This document shows positions 1 to 5,785 of a DNA stretch of 6,035 nt, one piece after another. Source of the stretch: Paracoccaceae bacterium (GTDB lineage: Bacteria > Pseudomonadota > Alphaproteobacteria > Rhodobacterales > Rhodobacteraceae); contig JADZAO010000115.1 of assembly GCA_020852535.1 (NCBI GenBank), forward strand, positions 1 to 6,035, in the 5' to 3' direction. The notes under the pieces are model-generated. The model made no database searches. It saw only the letters and a program-made list of their open reading frames with translations, and was not told where the DNA came from. Made by a program: the position numbers and the translations under genes. Numbering within the stretch: the first letter of the stretch is position 1; every line of letters begins with the position of its first letter.

Positions 1-382
1 ATGGTATGAACCAAACGCCCTGATCATCTTTTACCACTGGCGAGGACATCAGCGATGGATGGATATTGGAAAATTCCGTAATTTTTGACACATCCCACGG
101 CTCGATTAACCCTGCATCGCGGTAACGCGGCAAGTTTCCTACGCAAGGGTGCGCCAGATCAGCTTTAAAACCCGAACTGACCTTCTGAAACGCCTCATCA
201 TCGTTACCGAAGAAAGAATATGTTGGACTGTCACCGTACTTCTCTACATATTTGGCTGAAATACCGGGGATCCCCCAGCCGGCCCAATCAAATACAGTCA
301 ATTCGGGATCGGCAGCAAATGCCCCGCCGGACAGTCCCAATACAGTCGCAATAGCAAGTAACGAAGACGTCTTGTGTTTCAT
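1..382 (-). CDS. ABC transporter periplasmic solute-binding protein, spermidine/putrescine (PotD/PotF) class, 5' part only
   Basis: Reading leftward from the ATG at 382-380, an open frame of 127 codons runs off the left edge without a stop, so only the N-terminal part is present. Residues 1-23 form a Sec signal peptide: MKHKTSS, a hydrophobic core, then AFA before a predicted cut at AFA|AD. The mature start reads ELTVFDWAGWGIPGI, followed by KYGDSPTYSFFGNDDEAFQKV and, near residue 90, AGLIEPWDVSKI. This pattern of a first beta strand, a short ligand loop and 'D-GLIEPWD' is typical of family 1 extracellular solute-binding proteins annotated as polyamine binders in Rhodobacterales. The protein would capture its ligand in the periplasm and deliver it to an ABC permease. 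A ribosome binding site AAAGGA lies at 390-395, 7 nt before the ATG. It is divergent from the acuI-like gene. The polyamine ligand is inferred from family resemblance only, because the binding-site residues further downstream are outside the window. Confidence 0.85.
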   Translation of the reverse strand, partial: MKHKTSSLLAIATVLGLSGGAFAADPELTVFDWAGWGIPGISAKYVEKYGDSPTYSFFGNDDEAFQKVSSGFKADLAHPCVGNLPRYRDAGLIEPWDVSKITEFSNIHPSLMSSPVVKDDQGVWFIP

Positions 383-448
383 AAGATTATCCTTTGGTCA
401 GCTTGCCGCACCAGCTCCGTTCCCACAAAGGCATGTCGACATATCGTG

Positions 449-477
449 ACGCTAGATTAGCTCTAGCAGCACTGCAA
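449..477 (-). promoter_or_regulatory. Weak candidate sigma-70 promoter for the solute-binding protein gene
   Basis: On the minus strand a -35-like TTGCAG (477-472) is followed after 17 nt by a -10-like TAGCGT (454-449). The -35 matches the consensus fairly well but the -10 matches only at three positions. The predicted transcript would start some 60 nt before the ATG at 382. The dyad at 451-467 overlaps this promoter. It rests on consensus similarity alone. Confidence 0.2.
451..467. promoter_or_regulatory. Dyad-symmetric element, candidate operator
   Basis: A perfect inverted repeat, GCTAGA (451-456) and TCTAGC (462-467), is separated by 5 nt (TTAGC). It lies about 70 nt upstream of the solute-binding protein start, inside the spacer of the weak leftward promoter candidate, where a repressor could act. 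Its size fits a dimeric regulator, but no regulator gene is in the window and arms of 6 bp can arise by chance. The assignment as an operator is inference. Confidence 0.25.
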
Positions 478-484
478 GAAAATA

Positions 485-513
485 TTGCACAGTGTCATAA
501 CCTTAAATATCCG
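485..513 (+). promoter_or_regulatory. Weak candidate sigma-70 promoter for the acuI-like gene
   Basis: A -35-like TTGCAC (485-490) is followed after 17 nt by TATCCG (508-513), a three-of-six match to a -10 box. It would leave an untranslated leader of about 100 nt before the ATG at 618. Its -35 sits 7 nt from the leftward -35 candidate (477-472), so the two would be back to back. A second possible -35, TTGCCG at 541-546, has only a poor -10 (CAGATT at 565-570). Neither is convincing on its own. Confidence 0.2.
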
Positions 514-535
514 CGTTACCTCCTGCGTCGTTTTT

Positions 536-580
536 CAATCTTGCCGTGACGTCGCCAAATTAAGCAGATTTTCAAGATTG
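536..580. repeat. 8-bp perfect inverted repeat in the acuI upstream region
   Basis: CAATCTTG at 536-543 and its exact reverse complement CAAGATTG at 573-580 are separated by 29 nt. The right arm ends 37 nt before the acuI start codon. The repeat could be two half-sites for a regulator or the stem of a leader hairpin. AcuR, a TetR-family repressor, is known to regulate acuI from an inverted repeat in Rhodobacter sphaeroides, but I cannot show that this repeat is related to that site. Confidence 0.3.
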
Positions 581-617
581 CATCGTTAAGTTCAGTGCAA
601 ACGAAAAGGAAAACAGA

Positions 618-1607
618 ATGTTCCGCGCCCTTCTGGTCAAAAAAGACGATACTGGCAGCACTAGCGCTTCTATACAAATTCTTGATGATCAGCGCCTTCC
701 GGCGGGAGATGTCATGGTTGCAATCGAATACTCGACAATCAATTACAAAGACGGACTCTGCCTTGGCACAGGTGGCGGACTGATCCGCACTTATCCTCAT
801 GTGCCAGGCATTGATTTTGCCGGAACAGTTGAAGCCTCTGACGATCCACGCTACGCTCCGGGTGATCGGGTCGTACTAACTGGCTGGCGTGTAGGCGAGA
901 CTTGGTGGGGCGGTTATGCACAGAAAGCCTGCGTCAAGGCAGACTGGCTAGTACCCTTACCAGATGCAATCTCAACCCGTCAGGCTATGGCGATTGGTAC
1001 GGCGGGCTTCAGTGCTATGCTTGCCATCATCGCGCTAGAATCCCATGGCTTAGCCCACAATCAAGGTGAGGTGCTGGTAACTGGAGCTGCGGGAGGTGTA
1101 GGCTCAATCGCAATCGCACTTCTGGCAGCGAGTGGCTATCAGATCGCCGCCGTGACAGGGCGGCCCGAAACAGAAGCCTACTTGCGCGATCTAGGTGCAA
1201 CCCGCATCGTGCCTCGCGCTGATCTAGCCGAGACGGTAAAAAAACCACTCGAATCCGAGCTCTGGGCCGGGGCCATCGACACTGTGGGAGGGGCTATGCT
1301 CGCTCGCTTACTGGGTCAGATGAAATCCAACGCTTCAGTCGCCTCGATCGGCCTTGCCGCAGGCGCTGACCTTCCCGCCAAGGTCACTCCATTTATTCTA
1401 CGCGGCGTGAACCTTCTCGGTATCAATTCGGTCACCATCCCCTTCGAAAAACGAGTCGTGGCTTGGAACCGTCTCGCAATGGAACTCTCGATGAAAAAAT
1501 TGGAAACCATGATTCATCCTGCGACACTGTCTGATCTCCCAACTCTCGGCGAGGCTATCCTGAAGGGCCAGGTACAGGGTCGCGTTGTCGTAGACGTTAA
1601 CGCCTGA
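618..1607 (+). CDS. acuI: Acryloyl-CoA reductase (NADPH), AcuI/YhdH family
   Basis: A 329-residue cytosolic medium-chain dehydrogenase/reductase of the YhdH/AcuI quinone-oxidoreductase-like family, full length for the family. AcuI reduces acryloyl-CoA to propionyl-CoA with NADPH. This detoxifies the intermediate formed from acrylate (a DMSP cleavage product) or 3-hydroxypropionate. The N-terminal catalytic domain carries NYKDGL (42-47) and PGIDFAG (63-69). The Rossmann fold shows VTGAAGGVGSIAI (154-166), and TGR (180-182) is suited to holding the NADPH 2'-phosphate. DTVGG (221-225) and the late LRGVNLLGINSV (261-272) are also family hallmarks. No structural-zinc cysteine cluster is seen, as expected for this branch. 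The ATG at 618 is preceded by AAGGA (606-610) at 7 nt spacing. The gene stands alone, divergent from the solute-binding protein and convergent with the acetyltransferase. No DMSP lyase or acuR gene is visible, so the physiological link to DMSP is inference. Some YhdH relatives are annotated only as oxidoreductases. Confidence 0.9.
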   Translation: MFRALLVKKDDTGSTSASIQILDDQRLPAGDVMVAIEYSTINYKDGLCLGTGGGLIRTYPHVPGIDFAGTVEASDDPRYAPGDRVVLTGWRVGETWWGGYAQKACVKADWLVPLPDAISTRQAMAIGTAGFSAMLAIIALESHGLAHNQGEVLVTGAAGGVGSIAIALLAASGYQIAAVTGRPETEAYLRDLGATRIVPRADLAETVKKPLESELWAGAIDTVGGAMLARLLGQMKSNASVASIGLAAGADLPAKVTPFILRGVNLLGINSVTIPFEKRVVAWNRLAMELSMKKLETMIHPATLSDLPTLGEAILKGQVQGRVVVDVNA

Positions 1608-1751
1608 TTCTTTTATCTACGAACGGAGATTTTACGCCCTAGGGCCGTCGCAAGATATTTGTGCCAAGCTGAATGAAGCAAAACACGCCCTTCAGACTCA
1701 CAAAAACATCTTCGAAAGGACTCCAAGGAGGAAATAAAGCTCTCTTCGGGG
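1608..1751. other. Convergent intergenic spacer, no gene seen
   Basis: This spacer separates the 3' ends of acuI (plus) and the acetyltransferase gene (minus). It contains a 10-nt palindrome GCCCTAGGGC (1636-1645) without a T-run on either strand. A small inverted repeat, CTCC-AA-GGAG, lies at 1721-1730. A GGGTT/AACCC hairpin (1749-1753 with 1763-1767) overlaps the acetyltransferase stop codon. On the minus strand this last hairpin is followed by a run that is only loosely T-rich (near 1731-1738), so it could be a weak terminator. No convincing intrinsic terminator or open reading frame with coding character was found. Confidence 0.5.
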
Positions 1752-2345
1752 TTAGCTAAGCGAACCCACATCCGTGCGTCCGCGGCGGTCGGTCCTAAGA
1801 CTTGCATAAAGCACATGATTGCGCCAACGCCCCGCGATCTGCAGATAGCTTTGTGCCACGCCCTCGTATTTAAAACCGCATTTTTCCAAAATCCCACGTG
1901 AGGGAGCGTTTTCCGACAGACAGGCGGCCTCAATTCGACTCAGGTCCATTACATTGAAGGCATAATGCACCACGCCCTGTATTGCTTCTTTCATATAGCC
2001 TTGCCGTGCATAGGCTTCGCCGATCCAGTAGCCCAACGTCCCCGATTGCGATGGTCCGCGACGAATATTGTCTAAAGTGATCGCACCCAGCAGCGCCTGA
2101 TCTTCGCGTCGCACCAGCACTAAAGGCAGTGCAGTACCATGCCTTTCAGCCCTCGCTGCCCAATAGACGCGGTTGGTAAAGGTCTTCTGCGTCAAATGGT
2201 CTTCTGTCCAAGATGACTCCCAAGGGACCAAAAATCCGGCGCTATCGGCCCTTAGTAGCGCCCATGCCTTCCAATCACCATGCTGAGGTAACCGCAGCGT
2301 CATACGTTCGGTCTCAATTCGCACCTTATGACGAAAAGCCAACAT
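1752..2345 (-). CDS. GNAT family N-acetyltransferase, RimJ/RimL-like
   Basis: A 197-residue cytosolic acetyl-CoA-dependent acetyltransferase resembling the RimJ/RimL ribosomal-protein N-terminal acetyltransferase branch. After an N-terminal strand and 'IETERMTLRLP' (10-20), the acetyl-CoA pyrophosphate loop is seen as WIGEAYARQGYMKEAI (107-122), matching the R/Q-x-x-G-x pattern. It is followed by IEAACLSENAPSRGILEKCG (138-157), the usual Asn-containing cofactor segment, and by 'FKYEG'. The chosen ATG (2345-2343) shares one base with the TGA stop of the upstream M16 peptidase (TGATG), so translation is probably coupled. The nearest SD-like AAGG is about 11 nt upstream and weak, in keeping with coupling. 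An in-frame ATG at 2423 would add 26 residues encoded inside the peptidase gene and unlike the family, so it was rejected. The family is clear, but the substrate (a ribosomal protein or another amine) is not decided by the sequence. Confidence 0.88.
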   Translation of the reverse strand: MLAFRHKVRIETERMTLRLPQHGDWKAWALLRADSAGFLVPWESSWTEDHLTQKTFTNRVYWAARAERHGTALPLVLVRREDQALLGAITLDNIRRGPSQSGTLGYWIGEAYARQGYMKEAIQGVVHYAFNVMDLSRIEAACLSENAPSRGILEKCGFKYEGVAQSYLQIAGRWRNHVLYASLRTDRRGRTDVGSLS

Positions 2346-3604
2346 CAAGCGGCGAACCTTGATCGGATAGCTTCCAACCCGGGTGCATTCGCCACAGGGC
2401 CGTAAAGCACCACGGACGAGCATGCAGCGGCCACCGTCTCGCCATAAGCGCGCACGTCACTCGTACCTACCGCATCAATACGCGCCACCACTTCCTCAAC
2501 CTCGGGCACACGGCCCCAGATCGTCAGAAGTCGCGCATTACGCTCGTTACGGTTAGACGGGCTTTCCAATCCCATAAGCATTCCCGCCTTCAATTGCGCC
2601 CGCGCTCGCGCCACCTCAGCATCCGACATGTCATCGGCAACGCGCTTTAATTCGTCCACCGTCAACCCAATCAGCTCACCGATCTCCTCTTGCGAGGTTC
2701 CGGCATATACCGTGATCTGCCCCGTATCCTCATATGCCGCTGATTGCGCAAAAATCGAATAACACAAGCCTCGTTCTTCGCGAATTTTCTGGAACAAACG
2801 ACTCGACATTCCGCCCCCCATCGCAGTGGCATAAATCTGCGCTGCATAAACATCAGACGCACGATATCCTGGTCCTTCGAAGGCCAGCGCAAAATGTACT
2901 TGTTCGAGATTTTTGACCTCGCGCCGCTCTCCCCCCCTAAACAATGCGTCTTGCAAGTGCGCCTCGCCAACCGGCTTTAGATGCCCAAACAGATTTTCCG
3001 CCTGCGCGACGATTCTATCGTGATCCACGCCCCCTGTAGCAGCCAATATCATACGGTCCGGTCCATAATGTTTGGCCACAAAGGTTTCCAGATCGCGCTT
3101 CTTGAAAGCACTTACCTGTTGTGATGGGCCGAGGATGGTCCGCCCGAAGGGTTGATCAGGATAAGACACCTCCTGAAGCCAGTCGAAGATGATGTCATCG
3201 GGCGTATCCAACGCCTGACCAATCTCCTGCAAGATCACATGCCGCTCAGTCTCAATCTCTTTTGGATCGAACACAGAGTTCAGCACGATATCGGCGATCA
3301 CATCTAGTGCCATAGCCACATCGACTGACAGCACACGGGCATAATAGGCCGTCATCTCGCGGCTTGTATAGGCATTGATATAACCGCCAACACCTTCAAT
3401 CTCTTCGGAAATCTGCAAGGCCGAACGACGCTTTGTCCCTTTAAAAGCCATATGTTCGAGAAAATGTGCAATCCCGTTCTGATTTTCATTCTCGTGCCGC
3501 CCGCCTGCTGTGACCCAGATTCCCGCCGCAGCCGACAATAGGCCCGGCATGGATTCCGTAACGATGCGAAAACCGTTGGAAAGTGTAGTAATATTCAGGC
3601 TCAA
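2345..3604 (-). CDS. M16 family zinc metallopeptidase (mitochondrial-processing-peptidase beta-like)
   Basis: A 419-residue pitrilysin/M16B-type peptidase. The inverted zinc motif HFLEH (HxxEH) lies at 47-51, with the third zinc ligand plausibly E127 in VILQEI, 76 residues after H51 as in mitochondrial processing peptidase beta. The second half holds the conserved GGGMSSRLFQKIREERG (263-279), so both homologous halves are present at the usual length for the single-chain bacterial form. No signal peptide is visible, so a cytoplasmic location is likely; the physiological substrate of these alphaproteobacterial relatives is poorly known. The start is a TTG at 3604-3602, overlapping the thrC stop in TTGA. 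It is preceded by AAAGGA at 3612-3617, and the next methionine (residue 19) would remove the first conserved strand 'ITTLSNGFRIVTE'. The gene lies between thrC and the acetyltransferase with overlaps on both sides, suggesting cotranscription. Confidence 0.93.
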   Translation of the reverse strand: MSLNITTLSNGFRIVTESMPGLLSAAAGIWVTAGGRHENENQNGIAHFLEHMAFKGTKRRSALQISEEIEGVGGYINAYTSREMTAYYARVLSVDVAMALDVIADIVLNSVFDPKEIETERHVILQEIGQALDTPDDIIFDWLQEVSYPDQPFGRTILGPSQQVSAFKKRDLETFVAKHYGPDRMILAATGGVDHDRIVAQAENLFGHLKPVGEAHLQDALFRGGERREVKNLEQVHFALAFEGPGYRASDVYAAQIYATAMGGGMSSRLFQKIREERGLCYSIFAQSAAYEDTGQITVYAGTSQEEIGELIGLTVDELKRVADDMSDAEVARARAQLKAGMLMGLESPSNRNERNARLLTIWGRVPEVEEVVARIDAVGTSDVRAYGETVAAACSSVVLYGPVANAPGLEAIRSRFAA

Positions 3605-4992
3605 CAGCCGATCCTTTCGCGCACGACGGCCTGCAATGCGGCCGAGTCATTCTTCACCCAAGTCACACGCTCGGGCCGGTCGAACAGATCACCCATCCGT
3701 GATGGCAACTCAGAGCGCACGCCTATCGCCTTCTCCACCGCATCTGGGAACTTCGCTGGATGCGCAGTGGCAAGGGTGATCATCGGAACCCCGCCCAGAT
3801 GCTCTTCCGCCACCTTCACACCCACGGCGGAATGCGGACATAAGATATGTCCCGTAACCGCAAAAACATGGCGGATAGTGGCGAGGGTCTCTACCTCAGA
3901 ACAGCTCCCTGAAATAAAAATTCCACGTAGTATTTCCAGCGCCTCTCGCTTGATGGTAAATCCGCCCGCATTCAACTCTTTCATCAACTGCGCCACAGCA
4001 TTACCGTCACGTTCGTAAGCATCAAATAAGACACGTTCAAAATTAGACGACACCTGGATATCCATCGACGGACTGATTGACCGCTTCACGCCATCGGTTT
4101 TATAAATTCCCGACCGTATTGCCCGATCCAAAATGTCATTCTGGTTTGTCGCGATCACCAACTTCTCGATCGGCAAACCCATCTTGCGGGCAATATAGCC
4201 TGCGAAGATATCACCAAAATTCCCCGTAGGCACGGTAAATGATACCGTCCGCTCTGGCGCGCCCAAGGAGACGGCGCTGCTGAAGTAATAAACTACCTGC
4301 GCCAGCACTCGCGCCCAGTTGATAGAGTTTACCCCTGCCAGCCGTACAACGTCGCGAAAGGGGAAATTATTAAACATATCCTTCACGCGTGCCTGACAGT
4401 CGTCAAAATCACCCTCCACCGCCAAGGCATGGACGTTGGCCTGCGAAGGCGTAGTCATCTGCCGCCGCTGTACCTCGGAAACACGACCGTGCGGGAATAA
4501 GATAAACAGGTCCACATTAGAAAGCCCACGAAATGCCTCTATTGCCGCGGATCCCGTATCGCCACTAGTCGCTCCAACAATAGTGATGCGTTCGCCCGTC
4601 TTGGCCAATGCCGCTTGCATCATTTGCCCTATCAACTGCATGGCAAAATCCTTGAATGCCAAGGTCGGACCGTGAAACAGTTCCAGCAAAAAATGATTTG
4701 GCGCCAGCTGTACCAAAGGTGCCCTTGCCCCATGGCCGAAACTGCCATAGGCCTTAGCGATCAACCTACGAAACTCATCATCTTCAAAGGTGTCGCCAAG
4801 GAAAGGCCGCATCACACGGAAAGCTATCTCTTCATAAGACAGCCCCGCCAGCGCCGCGATATCGGCCTTTAGCATCACTGGCACGGTCTCGGGCACATAA
4901 AGCCCACCGTCACGAGCAAGGCCGGTAATCATCGCCTCGCCAAAGCTTAATACAGGTGCCGCACCGCGGGTCGAAATATAGTTCATCGCCAT
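3601..4992 (-). CDS. thrC: Threonine synthase
   Basis: A 463-residue PLP-dependent enzyme that converts O-phospho-L-homoserine and water to L-threonine and phosphate, the last step of threonine biosynthesis, in the cytosol. The N-terminus NYISTRG...GLARDGGLYVPE (4-35) is the typical threonine-synthase N domain of the longer bacterial/fungal class. The PLP lysine is K114 in HGPTLAFKDFAMQLIG (107-122). ATSGDTGSAA (141-150) and VPTGNFGDIFAGY (254-266) form the substrate and cofactor phosphate loops. VNSINWAR (221-228) is also conserved. The length is normal. Two ATGs lie six bases apart (4992 and 4986). The first is chosen because the GGACGG sequence just upstream is better spaced for it. The gene follows surf1 by 25 nt and overlaps the M16 gene by 4 nt. 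No leader peptide or attenuator is visible in front of it, so it is probably transcribed with the cytochrome oxidase genes. Confidence 0.96.
   Translation of the reverse strand: MAMNYISTRGAAPVLSFGEAMITGLARDGGLYVPETVPVMLKADIAALAGLSYEEIAFRVMRPFLGDTFEDDEFRRLIAKAYGSFGHGARAPLVQLAPNHFLLELFHGPTLAFKDFAMQLIGQMMQAALAKTGERITIVGATSGDTGSAAIEAFRGLSNVDLFILFPHGRVSEVQRRQMTTPSQANVHALAVEGDFDDCQARVKDMFNNFPFRDVVRLAGVNSINWARVLAQVVYYFSSAVSLGAPERTVSFTVPTGNFGDIFAGYIARKMGLPIEKLVIATNQNDILDRAIRSGIYKTDGVKRSISPSMDIQVSSNFERVLFDAYERDGNAVAQLMKELNAGGFTIKREALEILRGIFISGSCSEVETLATIRHVFAVTGHILCPHSAVGVKVAEEHLGGVPMITLATAHPAKFPDAVEKAIGVRSELPSRMGDLFDRPERVTWVKNDSAALQAVVRERIGC
3612..3617 (-). promoter_or_regulatory. Ribosome binding site that supports the TTG start of the M16 peptidase
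   Basis: On the minus strand AAAGGA is followed by 7 nt and then TTG (3604-3602). The motif lies within the last codons of thrC (R-E-R-I-G-C-stop). Good complementarity and spacing support TTG as the true start, together with a protein N-terminus that fits the family. Confidence 0.6.
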
Positions 4993-5017
4993 CAGTCCGT
5001 TGCCCGTCCGTCGTGTT

Positions 5018-5698
5018 TCAAACCGTCCGCTGCCTGATACGCCAGAGAAGATAGACTGTCATCCCCAGCCAGACTGCCGCTAGCAAAAACCATGTAATTG
5101 CATATTGCAGATGATCATTAGGGATAGTCGAAGTATCGACAGGCATTGGTTCGATATTTCCACCAGTTGGTCCAACCGCGACAATAAATGTCGGCTCCGT
5201 CTGCAGGCTTGCCGCAATCGCATCAGCATCGCGAGTAAACCACAGTCCCGTTTTCGGGTCAGGCGGGGGCGTGTAGCCATCCACCTCGACAGGCCAATGT
5301 AAGTTGCCGATCACCTCGGCTTCGCCCGAAACCCGCAGCGCATTACGCATGTCGTCAGGGATGAATCCCCGGTCAACCAGCACACGCCGCACTCCACTCG
5401 CCGCTGCCGTTTCAAAAACCTCAACCACCCGCACACCTGCGCCGATCTGCTTGCGGCTCACAAGCACATCTACATGCTCGCCTGTGAAACGACCTTTCAC
5501 TCGCACCGGCAGATAATTATCGCGCACACGATCAATCACAGCGGGTAGCCCAACTGCTGGGACCATAATCCGCGCATTGATATCGGCAAGAACAGCCTGC
5601 TTCCATGCTAGCCGCTCGACCTGCCAGAATCCCAACCCGATCAGGGTTGCCGCTCCCAGTAAGCCGAATATCAAAGGTACAACCATCCGCCGCAGCAT
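5018..5698 (-). CDS. SURF1 family cytochrome c oxidase assembly protein
   Basis: A 226-residue inner-membrane protein with the SURF1 layout: one transmembrane helix at each end (about residues 6-24 and 200-219) around a periplasmic domain. Hallmarks are GLGFWQVERLAWK (21-33), Y-LPV-V-GRF (62-71), VDRGF (108-112) and NDHLQYAITWF (194-204). The last contains the histidine that the family is thought to use for heme a. SURF1 helps insert heme a into subunit I of aa3-type oxidase, which fits its position 87 nt after the subunit III gene. The ATG at 5698 is chosen because it puts the transmembrane helix near the N-terminus as in relatives, with a modest GGAAGAG 8 nt upstream. An in-frame TTG at 5725 would add nine residues but lies inside a possible hairpin, so it is less likely. 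The thrC start follows after 25 nt. Confidence 0.93.
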   Translation of the reverse strand: MLRRMVVPLIFGLLGAATLIGLGFWQVERLAWKQAVLADINARIMVPAVGLPAVIDRVRDNYLPVRVKGRFTGEHVDVLVSRKQIGAGVRVVEVFETAAASGVRRVLVDRGFIPDDMRNALRVSGEAEVIGNLHWPVEVDGYTPPPDPKTGLWFTRDADAIAASLQTEPTFIVAVGPTGGNIEPMPVDTSTIPNDHLQYAITWFLLAAVWLGMTVYLLWRIRQRTV

Positions 5699-5713
5699 TA
5701 AGATATCTCTTCC

Positions 5714-5742
5714 AAAAAAGCGCAAAGCCCGTAGCCGCGCGC
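5714..5742 (-). terminator. Possible weak hairpin and T-run between ctaE and surf1
   Basis: On the minus strand, arms at 5742-5734 (GCGCGCGGC) and 5728-5720 (GCTTTGCGC) can pair as nine positions with two G-U pairs and one mismatch around a 5-nt loop. Six T residues (5719-5714) follow immediately. This has the form of a weak intrinsic terminator or attenuator that would reduce readthrough from ctaE into surf1-thrC. Stability was judged by eye only, and the stem may be too poor to act. Confidence 0.3.
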
Positions 5743-5785
5743 TCTCTTACTTTCTCATTTACTCACGCTCTAGCTTTTTTATTGC

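Noticed and set aside
441..450. Loose symmetry GTC-N3-ATAT-N3-GAC around 435-450
   Set aside because: Only short matched blocks with mismatched spacers; too weak to call a separate binding site.
1636..1645. GCCCTAGGGC palindrome as an acuI terminator
   Set aside because: No loop in the perfect palindrome and no T-run after it on either strand, so it does not have the form of an intrinsic terminator.
1725..1731. Strong SD-like AAGGAGG on the plus strand after acuI
   Set aside because: No start codon follows at a workable distance and no open frame begins there; probably chance.
1613..1933. 106-codon minus-strand open frame over the convergent spacer and the acetyltransferase 3' end
   Set aside because: Most of it overlaps the acetyltransferase gene in another frame, it has no recognisable domain, and its start has no convincing ribosome binding site.
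2346..2423. N-terminal extension of the acetyltransferase from the ATG at 2423
   Set aside because: The added 26 residues lie inside the M16 gene, do not resemble the GNAT N-terminus, and the ATG at 2345 gives the expected family start and a coupled junction.
2734..2980. Plus-strand open frames antisense to the M16 gene
   Set aside because: They are antisense shadows of a clearly coding gene with full family motifs and show no domain features of their own.
5699..5725. TTG start of SURF1 at 5725
   Set aside because: It would add nine residues (MRFFGRDIL) before the usual short N-terminal arm and would sit within the hairpin stem; the ATG at 5698 fits the family better.
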